Assembly (NCBI RefSeq): GCF_001422885.1
Contig: NZ_LMMZ01000001.1
Span: 186,753-250,752, forward strand
Source of the DNA: Methylobacterium sp. Leaf104
Lineage (GTDB): Bacteria > Pseudomonadota > Alphaproteobacteria > Rhizobiales > Beijerinckiaceae
Direction: 5' to 3'
DNA: 64,000 bases
Below are positions 45,001 through 54,295 of this stretch, one piece after another. How positions within the stretch are numbered: the stretch's first letter is position 1; the number at the start of each line of letters is the position of its first letter. The notes beneath the pieces are model-generated. The model was given only the letters and a program-made list of their open reading frames with translations, was not told the origin of the DNA and did not search any database. The position numbers and the translations under genes were made by a program.

Positions 45001-45151
45001 CGCGCGCTTCCGCGGCCTCGTCGCCCGCTTCCTCACCGGCGAGGCGGCCTACACCTCGCGGCCCTACCCGAAATACGCCAAGTCCTACGGCGACTACGAT
45101 CACCTCGCCCGGGTGCTCGAATGGTCGCTCGGCGGGGAGGGGGATGCATGA
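42023..45151 (+). CDS. addB: Double-strand break repair protein AddB
   Basis: About 1,042 residues from a TTG at 42023, chosen because AGGTGA lies seven bases upstream and relatives begin just before FSIPPGAPFLPTLADAL. A TTG at 41987 would add 12 residues and overlap the PIN stop. With AddA it forms the helicase-nuclease that resects broken ends for RecA. The N-terminal part is an inactivated UvrD-like helicase (TLYLPTQRAVRALAAIL), and the C-terminal RecB-family nuclease shows IVDFKTGLPPSNKEVFAGF (Asp at about residue 914) and SPQLTLEAAML. It overlaps addA by four bases. Confidence 0.95.
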   Translation: MPQVFSPHVFSIPPGAPFLPTLADALISGRLVGEIGDDPFALASVTLYLPTQRAVRALAAILAARLGQAALLPRMVPLGEADEAELDLAANPLLENGPDLLAPAMPPLERRLILARLVQGWAEAVDRTLLPIDDDVPFLVPSSPADAIGLAADLERLMDALTVEGLPWAEIGGAVEAEYSRYFGLTLDFVRIAAEAWPGILAERGMSDPVSRSRRLVLAEADRLTRDRPTDPVIVAGSTGSVPATARLIAAVAGLPRGAVVLPGLDGDLDAAGWDAIETGEGVSREIAHGHPQAILHRLLGPACLGRDRAQVATLGDPSAPARARFGLLSQALRPAETTEAWAALDPAERARLAQEGMQGLAVVEASDEREEALIIAIALRETLETPGATAALVTPDRALALRVAAELARWGIVAEDSGGEALSRSRAGRLARLAAEVAADLQPARLITLLSHPYVRLGLPRSDVVRAAAALEIGALRGPAPAPGFAGLQQALADQRAATGRRPRAKRRLTERDWDLAAGLLDRLELAFGGFLDADHRGVGNLVAYAAAHRAAFDMLIDAAEGEAVDDASLGVLDTLFDDLEMAEPGLLPGRFGDYPAFFTALARERMVACSDGRPHPRLRILGLLEARLMSVDRVVLGGLDEGVWPMQTTTDAFLNRPMRERIGLNPPERRIGQSAHDFVQALGHHDALITRAAKREGAPTVPSRFLQRLRAFTGDACWNRALDAGRRFSAYAAALDQGTGPAQARLKQPRPKPDPALFPRSLSVTEVETLVRDPYVIFARHVLGLDPLDPVAAEPGAADRGTLIHEILGQFAQDHPEALPETAVERLFSLALNAFQPISDTYPELYAEWWPRYERLAAHFLAWEVERRAQLARVHPEISGKWVIPMGAESFTLRARADRIERRRDGGACIVDFKTGLPPSNKEVFAGFSPQLTLEAAMLMAGAFDGFPATTLTPDLLYVHASGGRKPFEPLAVKPPRGDEREVAAIVAEHVARFRGLVARFLTGEAAYTSRPYPKYAKSYGDYDHLARVLEWSLGGEGDA

Positions 45152-48100
45152 TGACCGTCCGCGAAGCCTTCGTCGTCGACGACCTCACCAAGGCGGCCCA
45201 GCGCCGGGCCGCCGATCCGCGTGCCTCGGCCTGGGTCTCGGCCAATGCCGGCGCCGGCAAGACCAAGGTGCTGACCGACCGGGTGGTGCGCCTGCTCCTC
45301 GACGGGGCGCCGCCGGCCCGCATCCTCTGCCTCACCTTCACGAAGGCGGCGGCGGCGAACATGTCGATCCGGGTCTTCCGGGTGCTCGGCCGCTGGGTCA
45401 CCCTGGACGACGCCGCCCTCACGGCCGAACTCACCGAACTCACGGGGGAGCGCCCTGCGCGGAAGACCCTGCAGGTGGCCCGGCGGCTGTTCGCCCGCGC
45501 GGTGGAGACCCCGGGCGGCCTGAAGATCGAGACCCTGCACGCCCTCTGCGAACGCCTGCTGCACATGTTCCCCTTCGAGGCGAACGTGCCGGCGCGCTTC
45601 GTGGTGCTGGACGAGACGCAGGCCGCGGAGGCGTTCCGGATCGAGACCGGGAACGTGCTGGCCGACGCCATCGGCGGCCGGCATCCGCGGCTCGGCGAGG
45701 CGCTGGCCGTCGTCGGGCCCGAGGCGACGGGGGATGCCCTGCGCAAGGCGATCCGCAGCGCCATGCGGGCGCGGGACGTGCTCGACAGCCGCTTCGGCCT
45801 CGACGGCCCCTTCGCCGCGCTGGCCGACGCCCTCGGCGTCCGGCCCGGGGACAGCGCCGCGGCGATCGAGGCGCGCATGCTGAACGGGGGCTTAGGCGAT
45901 CTCACCGCGTTCGCCGGGCGGCTGCGCACCGGCAAGGCCACCGACGACGGCATCGCCGACAAGCTCCTGGCGGTGGAGGCGGCGGCCTCGCCCGGCGAGG
46001 CCCTGGAGACCTATCTGTCCCTCTTCTTCACCAAGGAGGGGGCGCCGAAGGCCGACAGGAGCCTCGGCACGAAGGCGGTGCCGGAGGATGTCAAGCAGGC
46101 CCTGCGCGACGAGCGCGACCGGCTGGAGCCGCTGCAGGACACGCTCCGCGGCGTGCGCGCCCTGGAACGCACCCACGCGCTCTTCACCCTCGCGGGCGAG
46201 ATCCACCGCCGGGTCGAGGCCCAGAAGGCCCGCCTCGGCGCCCTCGACTTCGACGACCTGATCCACAAGACCCTCGACCTCCTCGGCCGGGTCGATTCCA
46301 CCTGGGTCCTGTACAAGCTCGACCGCGGCGTCGACCACGTGCTCATCGACGAGGCGCAGGACACCAACCCGCACCAGTGGGAGATCCTGCGCCGCATCAC
46401 CGCCGAGTTCGCCTCCGGCGAGGGCGCCCGCGAGGTCGCCCGCACGCGCTTCGCCGTCGGGGATCCGAAGCAGTCGATCTACAGCTTCCAGGGCGCCGAG
46501 CCCCGCGAGTTCGAGACCACGCGGCGCGCCTGGCAGCGGGCGGCCGAGGGAGCCGACCTCGCCTTCGAGGACGTCCACCTGAACCTGTCGTTCCGCTCGG
46601 CCGGCGGGGTCCTGCGCGCGGTGGACGCCACCTTCGCGGTTCCCGAGCATTACGAGGGCCTGTCCTTCGAGGACGCGGCGGTCGGCACCACCCACAGCAC
46701 GGCGCGCAAAGCCGCGCCCGGCACCGTGGAGCTCTGGCCCATCGAGGAGCCGGCCGACGAGCCCGAGCCCGACGCCTGGGCGGCCCCCGTCGACGCGCCC
46801 GAGACCAACGCGCCGGCCATCGTCACCGCCCGCCGGGTCGCCCGCGCGGCGCTCGCCTGGATCACCACCGGCGACGAGACCGGCCGGGTCTGGCGCCCGG
46901 GCGACATCCTGATCCTGGTCCGAAAGCGCTCGGCGGCCTTCGAGGAGGTCATCCGCGCCATGAAGGCGCTCGGCGTGCCCGTCGCCGGCCAGGACCGCCT
47001 CGACATCGCCGCCCACATCGCCGTCAACGACCTCGTGGCGGTGGGCCGCGCCGGGCTCCTGCCGGCCGACGACCTGACCCTGGCCGGCGCCCTGAAGACG
47101 CCCCTCGTCGGCTTCGACGACGACGACCTCGTGCGCATCGCCGCCCGCCGCGACCTGCACGAGACCCTGGAGGACGCGCTGGCCCGGCACGCCGCCGCCG
47201 GCGACCCGGCCGCGATCCGGGGTCACGCGGCCCTAAGATCCTGGATCGACCTCGCCGCCTGCGAGGGACCGTTCGGGTTCTACGCCGCGCTGCTCGGCGC
47301 GCGGGGCGGCCGGCGCGCCCTGGTCTCGCGCCTCGGCGGCGAGGCCGGCGACGCCATCGACGTCTTCCTGATGACGGCGGCCCAGGCCGAGCAGGCGCCG
47401 GACGCCCCCTCCCTCGGCGGCTTCCTCGCCCGCTACGACACGGTGCCGGGGCGCGGGGAGGGCGGCCACACGGTCAAGCGCGACCTCGATTCCGGTCGCG
47501 ACGAGGTCCGGGTGATGACCGTCCACGGGGCGAAGGGGCTCGAGGCGCCGGTGGTGGTCGTCATCGACGGCTGCGAGGCCCTCGGGCGCAACGACCCGCC
47601 GCTGCTGCCGCTCCTGCCGGGGGCGCAGCGGTTCGGCCAGGGCGCCGCGCCGCTGCCGCCGATCTGGGCCGGGGCCAAGGCCGGTGACTGCGAGGCCGTC
47701 ACCCAGGCCCGCGCCACCCTGCAATCCCGGGCCCGCGAGGAGCACAATCGCCTCCTCTACGTGGCGATGACCCGCGCCGCCGACCGCCTCGTGATCGCGC
47801 CCTATCGGGGACACGAGGCCCCGAGCGAGGCGGCCTGGTGCGAGATGATCCGCACCGGTCTGGAGCACGCCTTCGGCCCCGGGGAGGGGCTGGAGACGCC
47901 CCACGGCCCCGCCACCCTGTGGCGCGACGGCGGCGCGGCGGAATCGGCGGCTCCGGCCCCCTCCGCCGTCCCCGGGGCGCCGGACCTGCCGGCCTGGCTG
48001 GAGGCCCCCGTCCCGGCCGAAATCGAGGCCGCCCCGCCGGTGACGCCGTCCGGCGCTCTCGGGGCCGCCGACATCCGCCGCGAGCCGGGCCAGCGCCAGG

Positions 48101-48633
48101 CCGACAGCGAGGCGCGCCGGCGCGGGACCCTGATCCATTCCCTGGTGGAGCACCTGCCGCGGATCGAGCCGGCCCAGCGGGCGGCCGCGGCGCGCGCCTT
48201 CGTGCGCGCCCGCGCGCCCGGATTCGATCGGGCCAAGCAGGACGGCATCGTCGCCGCGACCCTTCACCTCTTCGAGGAGCCGGACCTGGCGCCCCTCTTC
48301 GCGCGGGAGGCCCGGGCCGAGGTGACGCTGTCGGGGCGGGTCGTGGTCGGCGGGGTCTCGCGCCCGGTCTTCGGCCGCGTCGACCGCCTGGCGATCGCCG
48401 GGGACACGGTCTGGGTCGCCGACTTCAAGACCGGCCGGCCCCCGCGGGAGGGCGCGCCGCTGCCGCGAGCGGAAGCCGGGCAGATCGCCCTCTACGCCGC
48501 GCTCCTGGCGGAGATCTACCCGCGCCACCGGGTGGTGCCGATGCTGGTCTGGACCTCGGGGCCGGTCATCCGCCGGCTCGATGCCGAGGCGGTCGCCGCC
48601 GCCCTCGCGGCGCTGGCGCAGAGGGCGGCGTGA
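45148..48633 (+). CDS. addA: Double-strand break repair helicase-nuclease AddA
   Basis: 1,161 residues from the ATG at 45148 that overlaps the addB stop (ATGA); a second ATG follows directly. UvrD-type helicase motifs: Walker A NAGAGKTK (residues 33-40), LIDEAQDTNPHQWEI, FAVGDPKQSIYSFQGA and VMTVHGAKGLEAPVVVV. The C-terminal nuclease has VWVADFKTGRPP (Asp1092) and QIALYAALLAEIYP. AddA is the leading motor and cuts the 3-prime-ended strand in alphaproteobacteria. In many relatives trxA follows; here the next gene is the convergent cobT. Confidence 0.97.
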   Translation: MMTVREAFVVDDLTKAAQRRAADPRASAWVSANAGAGKTKVLTDRVVRLLLDGAPPARILCLTFTKAAAANMSIRVFRVLGRWVTLDDAALTAELTELTGERPARKTLQVARRLFARAVETPGGLKIETLHALCERLLHMFPFEANVPARFVVLDETQAAEAFRIETGNVLADAIGGRHPRLGEALAVVGPEATGDALRKAIRSAMRARDVLDSRFGLDGPFAALADALGVRPGDSAAAIEARMLNGGLGDLTAFAGRLRTGKATDDGIADKLLAVEAAASPGEALETYLSLFFTKEGAPKADRSLGTKAVPEDVKQALRDERDRLEPLQDTLRGVRALERTHALFTLAGEIHRRVEAQKARLGALDFDDLIHKTLDLLGRVDSTWVLYKLDRGVDHVLIDEAQDTNPHQWEILRRITAEFASGEGAREVARTRFAVGDPKQSIYSFQGAEPREFETTRRAWQRAAEGADLAFEDVHLNLSFRSAGGVLRAVDATFAVPEHYEGLSFEDAAVGTTHSTARKAAPGTVELWPIEEPADEPEPDAWAAPVDAPETNAPAIVTARRVARAALAWITTGDETGRVWRPGDILILVRKRSAAFEEVIRAMKALGVPVAGQDRLDIAAHIAVNDLVAVGRAGLLPADDLTLAGALKTPLVGFDDDDLVRIAARRDLHETLEDALARHAAAGDPAAIRGHAALRSWIDLAACEGPFGFYAALLGARGGRRALVSRLGGEAGDAIDVFLMTAAQAEQAPDAPSLGGFLARYDTVPGRGEGGHTVKRDLDSGRDEVRVMTVHGAKGLEAPVVVVIDGCEALGRNDPPLLPLLPGAQRFGQGAAPLPPIWAGAKAGDCEAVTQARATLQSRAREEHNRLLYVAMTRAADRLVIAPYRGHEAPSEAAWCEMIRTGLEHAFGPGEGLETPHGPATLWRDGGAAESAAPAPSAVPGAPDLPAWLEAPVPAEIEAAPPVTPSGALGAADIRREPGQRQADSEARRRGTLIHSLVEHLPRIEPAQRAAAARAFVRARAPGFDRAKQDGIVAATLHLFEEPDLAPLFAREARAEVTLSGRVVVGGVSRPVFGRVDRLAIAGDTVWVADFKTGRPPREGAPLPRAEAGQIALYAALLAEIYPRHRVVPMLVWTSGPVIRRLDAEAVAAALAALAQRAA

Positions 48634-48639
48634 GCGCTG

Positions 48640-48674
48640 GAATCCGTCGAGTTCATCCCGAACCGGACGGATTC
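48640..48674. terminator. Hairpin at the convergent addA/cobT ends
   Basis: GAATCCGTC (48640-48648) pairs with GACGGATTC (48666-48674), and inner GTTC/GAAC (48651-48654 with 48660-48663) extends it. The right arm runs into the stop codon of cobT, so it may serve both transcripts. Confidence 0.6.
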
Positions 48675-50575
48675 TAGCGACGCCCCCCGGCGGCCCGCTT
48701 CTGGGGCGCCGGCGTGCCGGCATCCTCCTCGAAGAGTTCGGCGAGCTTCTCGGTCATCGCGCCGCCGAGCTCCTCCGCGTCGATGATCGTCACGGCGCGG
48801 CGATAGTAGCGCGTCACGTCGTGGCCGATGCCGATGGCCAGCAATTCCACCGGCGAGCGGGTCTCGATGTCCTCGATCATCCAGCGCAGGTGACGCTCGA
48901 GGTAGTTGCCGGGATTGACAGACAGCGTGGAATCGTCGACCGGCGCGCCGTCCGAGATCACCATCAGGATCTTGCGCTGCTCGGGCCGGGCCAGCAGACG
49001 CTTGTGCGCCCAGTCGAGCGCCTCGCCGTCGATGTTCTCCTTGAGCAGGCCCTCGCGCATCATCAGCCCGAGGTTCTTGCGCGCCCGGCGCCAGGGCGCG
49101 TCGGCGCTCTTGTAGACGATGTGGCGCAGGTCGTTGAGGCGCCCCGGCGTGTTGGGCTTGCCGCCGGCGAGCCACGCCTCGCGCGACTGGCCGCCCTTCC
49201 AGGCCCGCGTGGTGAAGCCGAGGATCTCGACCTTGACGCCGCAGCGCTCCAATGTGCGCGCCAGGATGTCGGCGCAGGTCGCCGCCACGGTGATCGGGCG
49301 CCCGCGCATCGAGCCGGAATTGTCCAGCAGGAGCGTGACCACCGTATCGCGGAAATTCGTGTCCTTCTCCCGCTTGAAGGAGAGCGGCTGATACGGGTCG
49401 GTGACCACGCGCACGAGGCGGGCGGGGTCGAGCTGACCCTCTTCGAGATCGAAGTCCCAGGCGCGGTTCTGCTGGGCCAGGAGCCGGCGCTGCAGCCGGT
49501 TGGCGAGGCGCCCGACCACGCCCTGGAGATGGGCGAGCTGCTTGTCGAGGTAGGTCCGCAGGCGCGCGAGCTCCTCCGCGTCGCAGAGGTCCTCGGCGTG
49601 GATGATCTCGTCGAAGCGCGGGTTGAAGACCTTGTATTCCGGCCCGCGCGGCTCGTTCGTCCGCTGCGACGGCGGACGCCAGGCTTCCGAGGCCTCCTCG
49701 GATTCGGCGTTCTCGGCCTCGTCCGGCAGCTCGCCCGAGGGGGCGTCGGCGGCCTCGGTGGCGCCTTCCTGCAACTCGTCCGTGGCCTCCTGCGAGGTCT
49801 CCATCTCGGAGCGGTCGCCCTGCGACTGCTCCTCGGCCTCGCCCTCGCTCGGGGTCTGCTCGTCGTCCTGCGACTCGTTCTCGTCCTCGTTCTCGTCGTC
49901 CTCGGGGTCGAACGGCGTCTCGTCGGCCATGTCGAGGGAGGTGAGGAGCTCGCGCACCGACCTGGCGAAGCCGCGCTGGTTCTCGATGGAGCCGATCAGC
50001 CCGTCGAGGTTCGCGCCGGCCTTCTCCTCGATATGGGAGCGCCAGAGGTCGACGATCTTGCGAGCCGCCTCGGGGGGCGCGGCGCCGGTGAGGCGCTCGC
50101 GCACCATCAGGGCGACGGCATCCTCCATCGGGGCGTCGGCCCGGTCGGTGATGTCCTCGTACTTGCCGCCGCGATGGTAGCGGTCCTCCAGCATGGCCGA
50201 GAGGTTCGAGGCGACGCCGGCCATGCGCCGCGAGCCGATGGCCTCGACGCGGGCCTGCTCGACCGCGTCGAACACCGCCCGAGCGCCGGCATTCTCGGGC
50301 GCGAGGCGACGGTGCACGGCGACGTCGTGGCAGCCGAGCCGCAGCGCCATCGAGTCGGCGTTGCCACGCAGGATCGCCACGTCCTCGGGCGTCAGCTTGC
50401 GCGGCGGCTCGGGCAGGCGCGCCTTGTCGCCGGTCAGCGCCGGGCGGTCGCTGGCATAGACCACCTCGATCTCGGAACGCTTGGCGATGGCGCGCAGGCA
50501 GCCCGCCACCGAGCGCTTGAGCGGTTCGGCGACGGGCTCGCGCCGGTCGCCGGGCTTGCGGTTGGAGATCGACAT
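48674..50575 (-). CDS. cobT: Cobaltochelatase subunit CobT
   Basis: 633 residues. With CobS and CobN it inserts cobalt into hydrogenobyrinate a,c-diamide in the aerobic cobalamin pathway. The N-terminal region ([19 protein letters not shown]) is followed by a very acidic linker (about 225-310, [19 protein letters not shown]) and a von Willebrand A domain with the metal-dependent adhesion site DNSGSMRG starting at Asp418. The C-terminus ends in a basic KRAAGGRR tail. CobS lies 37 bases upstream on the same strand; the large CobN subunit is not in the window. Confidence 0.96.
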   Translation of the reverse strand: MSISNRKPGDRREPVAEPLKRSVAGCLRAIAKRSEIEVVYASDRPALTGDKARLPEPPRKLTPEDVAILRGNADSMALRLGCHDVAVHRRLAPENAGARAVFDAVEQARVEAIGSRRMAGVASNLSAMLEDRYHRGGKYEDITDRADAPMEDAVALMVRERLTGAAPPEAARKIVDLWRSHIEEKAGANLDGLIGSIENQRGFARSVRELLTSLDMADETPFDPEDDENEDENESQDDEQTPSEGEAEEQSQGDRSEMETSQEATDELQEGATEAADAPSGELPDEAENAESEEASEAWRPPSQRTNEPRGPEYKVFNPRFDEIIHAEDLCDAEELARLRTYLDKQLAHLQGVVGRLANRLQRRLLAQQNRAWDFDLEEGQLDPARLVRVVTDPYQPLSFKREKDTNFRDTVVTLLLDNSGSMRGRPITVAATCADILARTLERCGVKVEILGFTTRAWKGGQSREAWLAGGKPNTPGRLNDLRHIVYKSADAPWRRARKNLGLMMREGLLKENIDGEALDWAHKRLLARPEQRKILMVISDGAPVDDSTLSVNPGNYLERHLRWMIEDIETRSPVELLAIGIGHDVTRYYRRAVTIIDAEELGGAMTEKLAELFEEDAGTPAPQKRAAGGRR

Positions 50576-50612
50576 GCGGGTCGACGGCTTCCTCGAAACG
50601 GACGGGAGGGGG

Positions 50613-51596
50613 TCAGCTCAGGGCGACGTTCGAGGCGCTCTCGGGCAGGTCCTTGCCGAAGGCGCGCTGGTAGAACTCCGCCACCAGGGTGCGCTCCAGC
50701 TCGTCGCACTTGTTCAGGAAGGTCACCCGGAAGGCGAAGCCGATATCCTGGAAGATGTCGGCGTTCTCGGCCCAGGTGATCACCGTGCGCGGGCTCATGA
50801 CGGTGGAGAGGTCGCCGTTCATGAACGCGTTGCGGGTGAGGTCCGCCACGCGCACCATGCGGTTGACGATGTCCCGGCCGCCGTCGCGCTGGTAGTGCAC
50901 CGCCTTCGACAGGACGATGTCCACCTCGCGGTCATGGGCGAGGTAGTTCAGGGTGGTGACGATCGACCAGCGGTCCATCTGGCCCTGGTTGATCTGCTGA
51001 GTGCCGTGATAGAGGCCCGAGGTGTCGCCGAGGCCCACCGTGTTGGCGGTGGCGAACAGGCGGAAGGCCGGGTGCGGGCGGATCACGCGCTTCTGGTCGA
51101 GGAGCGTCAGGCGGCCCGACAGCTCCAGCACGCGCTGGATCACGAACATCACGTCGGGACGGCCGGCATCGTACTCGTCGAAGACCAGGGCGACGTTGTT
51201 CTGGAGCGCCCAGGGCAGGATGCCGTCCTGGAAGGCCGTGACCTGCTTGCCGTCCTGCAGCACGATCGCGTCCTTGCCGACGAGATCGATGCGCGAGACG
51301 TGGCTGTCGAGGTTGATCCGGATGCAGGGCCAGTTCAGGCGCGCGGCGACCTGCTCGATATGCGTCGACTTGCCGGTGCCGTGGTAGCCGGTGACCATCA
51401 CGCGGCGGTTGCGGGCGAAGCCCGCCAGGATCGCCAGGGTGGTCTCCCGGTCGAAGATGTAGTCCGGATCGAGATCCGGCACGTGCTCCTCGCTCCGCGA
51501 GAAGGCCGGGACCCGGAGATCGAGGTCGATGCCGAAGGCCTCTCGGACGGAGACTTCCCGGTCGGGGAGCGAGGCGGGCGAGACGTCAGAAAGCAT
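50613..51596 (-). CDS. cobS: Cobaltochelatase subunit CobS (AAA+ ATPase)
   Basis: 327 residues from the ATG at 51596 with GAGG about six bases upstream; an open frame goes on to 51635. The MoxR-type AAA+ core has Walker [10 protein letters not shown] (residues 70-78), Walker [16 protein letters not shown] and the sensor [18 protein letters not shown]. CobS forms hexamers that stack on the CobT ring and power cobalt insertion. It is followed by cobT after 37 bases. A DnaJ-like gene lies upstream in the same direction, a conserved Hyphomicrobiales order. Confidence 0.97.
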   Translation of the reverse strand: MLSDVSPASLPDREVSVREAFGIDLDLRVPAFSRSEEHVPDLDPDYIFDRETTLAILAGFARNRRVMVTGYHGTGKSTHIEQVAARLNWPCIRINLDSHVSRIDLVGKDAIVLQDGKQVTAFQDGILPWALQNNVALVFDEYDAGRPDVMFVIQRVLELSGRLTLLDQKRVIRPHPAFRLFATANTVGLGDTSGLYHGTQQINQGQMDRWSIVTTLNYLAHDREVDIVLSKAVHYQRDGGRDIVNRMVRVADLTRNAFMNGDLSTVMSPRTVITWAENADIFQDIGFAFRVTFLNKCDELERTLVAEFYQRAFGKDLPESASNVALS

Positions 51597-51851
51597 AAGG
51601 ACCTCGTCGGGGCGCGGGCGCCGTGGGCGTGTCACGGAACGCGCGGGCTGTGTCGGACTTCGGGGTCTCGCGGTTCGGGGACGATGAACCGCGCGCGACC
51701 GCCATCTAAAGGTCGACGCCGGGCGGCGCCAAGGGGTGTCTGCGCTGCATATAGGGCCTCGCCCGGCGATTGCCGCCCACCCAGAACAGGGGAGCCCCGG
51801 AAAACGTGCATCGATCGTGCCGGAACTCCGGAAACGCCGGTGCCCGGCCCC

Positions 51852-52478
51852 TCAGCAGAGGCCGGCGGCGCGCAGGGCGTCGTGGGCGCGGATGATGTCG
51901 CGCAGGCGCTCCTCGAACGAGCGGTCGCCGCCATTGGCGTCGGGATGGAAGCGCTTCACCAGGACCTTGTACTGCGCCTTGATGGCGGCCGAGTCCGCAT
52001 TCTCGTCGAGGCCGAGCACGTCGAGGGCCCTCAGGGTCGCGGCCGAGTGCCGGGGCCGGCGCGGCTCGGGCGCGGCCTTGCGGCGGGCGGGCTCGCCGAC
52101 GCCCTCGGCGCGCAGGATGTCCAGCGGGTCGACATAGGCCCAGTCGCGCTTGGGCGCCGCCTTGCCGCGGTCGCCGGCCGTGGCGGGGTTCACGCCCATC
52201 GCCCAGGTCGGGCGGTGCCCGATGATCGCGTCCTTCTGGAAGGCCTGCACGGCGGCGTCGTTCATGCCGTCGAAGTAGTTGTACGTGGCGTTGTAGGCCC
52301 GCACGTGGTCCATGCAGAAGCGCCAGTACTGCCCCTCCGCCTTGCGGCCCTTGGGCGCGCGGTAGAGCCCGGGGTTCTTGCACCCGGGGGTCTCGCAGGT
52401 CTGGGCGGCGGCCGTCTTCGGCTCGTCGCAGGACGGCTTGATGCGGATGCTGTCGAACAGGGGCGAGTTGAGATCCAT
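51852..52478 (-). CDS. DnaJ-domain protein
   Basis: 208 residues from the ATG at 52478; the frame is open much further left but there it is antisense to bolA. The C-terminal J-domain (about 145-205) has the DnaK-activating HPD in VLVKRFHPDANGGD. The N-terminal part has a cysteine-rich CETPGCKNPGLYRAP segment followed by FCMDHVRAYNATYNYFDGM, which looks like a small zinc-binding module. It is probably a specialised co-chaperone. Position between cobS and bolA is conserved in related genomes. Confidence 0.9.
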   Translation of the reverse strand: MDLNSPLFDSIRIKPSCDEPKTAAAQTCETPGCKNPGLYRAPKGRKAEGQYWRFCMDHVRAYNATYNYFDGMNDAAVQAFQKDAIIGHRPTWAMGVNPATAGDRGKAAPKRDWAYVDPLDILRAEGVGEPARRKAAPEPRRPRHSAATLRALDVLGLDENADSAAIKAQYKVLVKRFHPDANGGDRSFEERLRDIIRAHDALRAAGLC

Positions 52479-52608
52479 GATAGGGCGATTATGAGGGGGC
52501 GGGTCGGAGACACAAGAGCGGCGGGCCTGATGCCGCATGCGGTGTTGGGGGGTTGACGCAGGCTGGACGCCGACGCCCGACGACGGGAAACACGAGGAGA
52601 CGCCCGCG

Positions 52609-52893
52609 ATGACCGAGACCGTGACCCTGAGGGAGTGGATCACCGACACGCTGCGGGCGCAACTGGCGCCGCAGGACCTGGCGGTGATCGACGAATCGCA
52701 CCTGCATGCGGGCCATTCGGGGGCACGCCCCGAAGGCGAGACGCATTTCCGCCTTGACGTGGTCGCGGCCGCCTTCGAGGGCAAGAGCCGCGTGGAGCGC
52801 CACCGCATCGTCAACGCCGCCCTCGAGCCGGCGTTCAAGCGCGGGCTCCACGCCCTGGCGGTGCGCGCCCGCACGCCCGCCGAGGCGTCCTGA
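52609..52893 (+). CDS. bolA: BolA family protein
   Basis: 94 residues from the ATG at 52609. The BolA fold is clear: IDESHLHAGH with the conserved histidines, ETHFRLDVVAAAFEGKSRVERHRIVNAAL and the final LHALAVRARTP. BolA proteins bind monothiol glutaredoxins through a shared iron-sulfur cluster and influence cell shape and stress. It is divergent from the DnaJ gene, which starts 130 bases away. ArfB follows in the same direction after 28 bases. Confidence 0.95.
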   Translation: MTETVTLREWITDTLRAQLAPQDLAVIDESHLHAGHSGARPEGETHFRLDVVAAAFEGKSRVERHRIVNAALEPAFKRGLHALAVRARTPAEAS

Positions 52894-52921
52894 CCCGACA
52901 CTTCCCGCGAGAGACCCCGCC

Positions 52922-53341
52922 GTGGCCCTTCAGTGCACGCCCCACATCGCCATCGACGAGGCGGAACTGGAGGAGACCTTCGTGCGCGCCTCCGGCCCCG
53001 GCGGGCAGAACGTCAACAAGCTCTCGACGGCGGTGCAGCTGCGCTTCGACGCCCGGCGCTCGGCCGCGCTGCCGGATGCGGTGGCGGTCCGCCTGATGCG
53101 CCTGGCGGGCCGGCGCCTCACCGTCGACGGCGTCATCGTGATCAGCGCCCAGCGCTTCCGGACCCAGGACCGGAACCGGGCGGATGCCCGTGAGCGGCTG
53201 GCCGAACTCGTGGCCGAGGCCGCCGTGCCGCCGACGCCCCGGCGCGCCACGCGCCCGACGCTCGCCTCGAAGAAGCGCCGCCTCGACGACAAGTCGAAGC
53301 GGAGCGCCACCAAGCGCCTGCGCGGCAGCCGCGCGGATTAG
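52922..53341 (+). CDS. arfB: Alternative ribosome-rescue factor ArfB (peptidyl-tRNA hydrolase)
   Basis: 139 residues from a GTG at 52922. It is a release-factor-like protein with the catalytic GGQ in RASGPGGQNVNKLSTAVQLRF and a basic C-terminal tail (SKKRRLDDKSKRSATKRLRG) that reads the empty mRNA channel of stalled ribosomes. The length and the tail identify ArfB/YaeJ instead of a full release factor. It probably forms an operon with bolA. A 13-base tandem repeat begins right after its stop. Confidence 0.93.
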   Translation: MALQCTPHIAIDEAELEETFVRASGPGGQNVNKLSTAVQLRFDARRSAALPDAVAVRLMRLAGRRLTVDGVIVISAQRFRTQDRNRADARERLAELVAEAAVPPTPRRATRPTLASKKRRLDDKSKRSATKRLRGSRAD

Positions 53342-53353
53342 GGGCCGGGCCCC

Positions 53354-53401
53354 GGATCCTGAGCTCGAATCCTGCGCTCGGATCCCGGGCTCAGATCCTG
53401 G
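53354..53401. repeat. 13-base degenerate tandem repeat
   Basis: Units GGATCCTGAGCTC (53354), GAATCCTGCGCTC (53367), GGATCCCGGGCTC (53380) and a partial AGATCCTGG (53393). The tract lies between the convergent arfB and DUF1275 genes and supplies the last codons of the latter. Confidence 0.8.
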
Positions 53402-54128
53402 CCGCCGCCGTGCCGTCCGGCGGATGCGTCTCGACCTCGCCGCTGACGTAGCTGCTGCCCGGCTTCATGATCGTCAGCACCAGGGCGATGACGGCCAGCA
53501 GCGCCGAGACCGCGGCCGGGAACAGGAAGGCGTCCTCGCCGTAGCGCATCTGCAGGAAGCCGCCGATCACCGCGCCGGTGCTCAGCGCCGCCCAGAGGGG
53601 GGCCTGGATCCAGAACGAGGGCGCCACGGTGCCGAGCATCAGGTTGGCGAGCCCGGTCCCGAAGCGCACCACGGCGCCGGTGACGTAGGTGAGCGCGAGG
53701 CTGCGCCCGCCCTCGTCCTGCAGCGTCGCGTTCTGCAGCCCGAGCGCGATGACGATCGGGTAGGCGTGGAGCGGGAAGGCGAAGCTGCCGTGCGGAACGA
53801 TGAGCCCGATCGTCAGGAGCACCGATTGCAGCAGGAGCAGCACCGAGAGACGCCAGCGCCCGACCCAGGCCGCGATCAGCGTCCCCGCGAAGGCACCGAA
53901 GCAGAACAGGACGATGACCGAGGCGACGCGCGAGGTGCTCTCCCAGTCGAACCGGCTGACCGAGACGCCGAAGCGCGTCGTGTTCCCGCTCATGAACGAC
54001 ATGAACAGCTGCGAGAATTCGAGGAACCCGATGGAATCGGCGCAGCCGGCCACGGCCGAGAGCGCCAGCGCGAATGGGATGCGCGTCGCGGCGCTCGCGG
54101 GAAACGACTTGTTCTGCGTCTCTGCCAT
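53391..54128 (-). CDS. YoaK/DUF1275 family membrane protein
   Basis: 245 residues from the ATG at 54128 with GGAGG 11 bases upstream. About six membrane helices, with the family features ALSAVAGCADSIGFL, FMSFMSGNTTRFGV and ALGLQNATL. The family has no settled transport substrate. The protein ends in a short hydrophilic tail encoded by the tandem repeat region. It is a single-gene unit on the minus strand. Confidence 0.9.
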   Translation of the reverse strand: MAETQNKSFPASAATRIPFALALSAVAGCADSIGFLEFSQLFMSFMSGNTTRFGVSVSRFDWESTSRVASVIVLFCFGAFAGTLIAAWVGRWRLSVLLLLQSVLLTIGLIVPHGSFAFPLHAYPIVIALGLQNATLQDEGGRSLALTYVTGAVVRFGTGLANLMLGTVAPSFWIQAPLWAALSTGAVIGGFLQMRYGEDAFLFPAAVSALLAVIALVLTIMKPGSSYVSGEVETHPPDGTAAARI

Positions 54129-54295
54129 AGGTCTGCTATCCTCCGTCCCGTGCGGGGGCTCGAATTGCGGTGCTGTCAGGCCGGTGCGTCCGGTGCGGGA
54201 TCGGACCCCGGCGTCAGGCCGGGGACGGGGTGCACCGATGCGTCCGGAGCAACAGTCATGCTCCAATTTGGTTCAACCGCGTCGTGCGCTGGCGC

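Noticed and set aside
42674..45103. Open frame of about 800 codons opposite addB
   Set aside because: Antisense shadow of addB with no domain signature.
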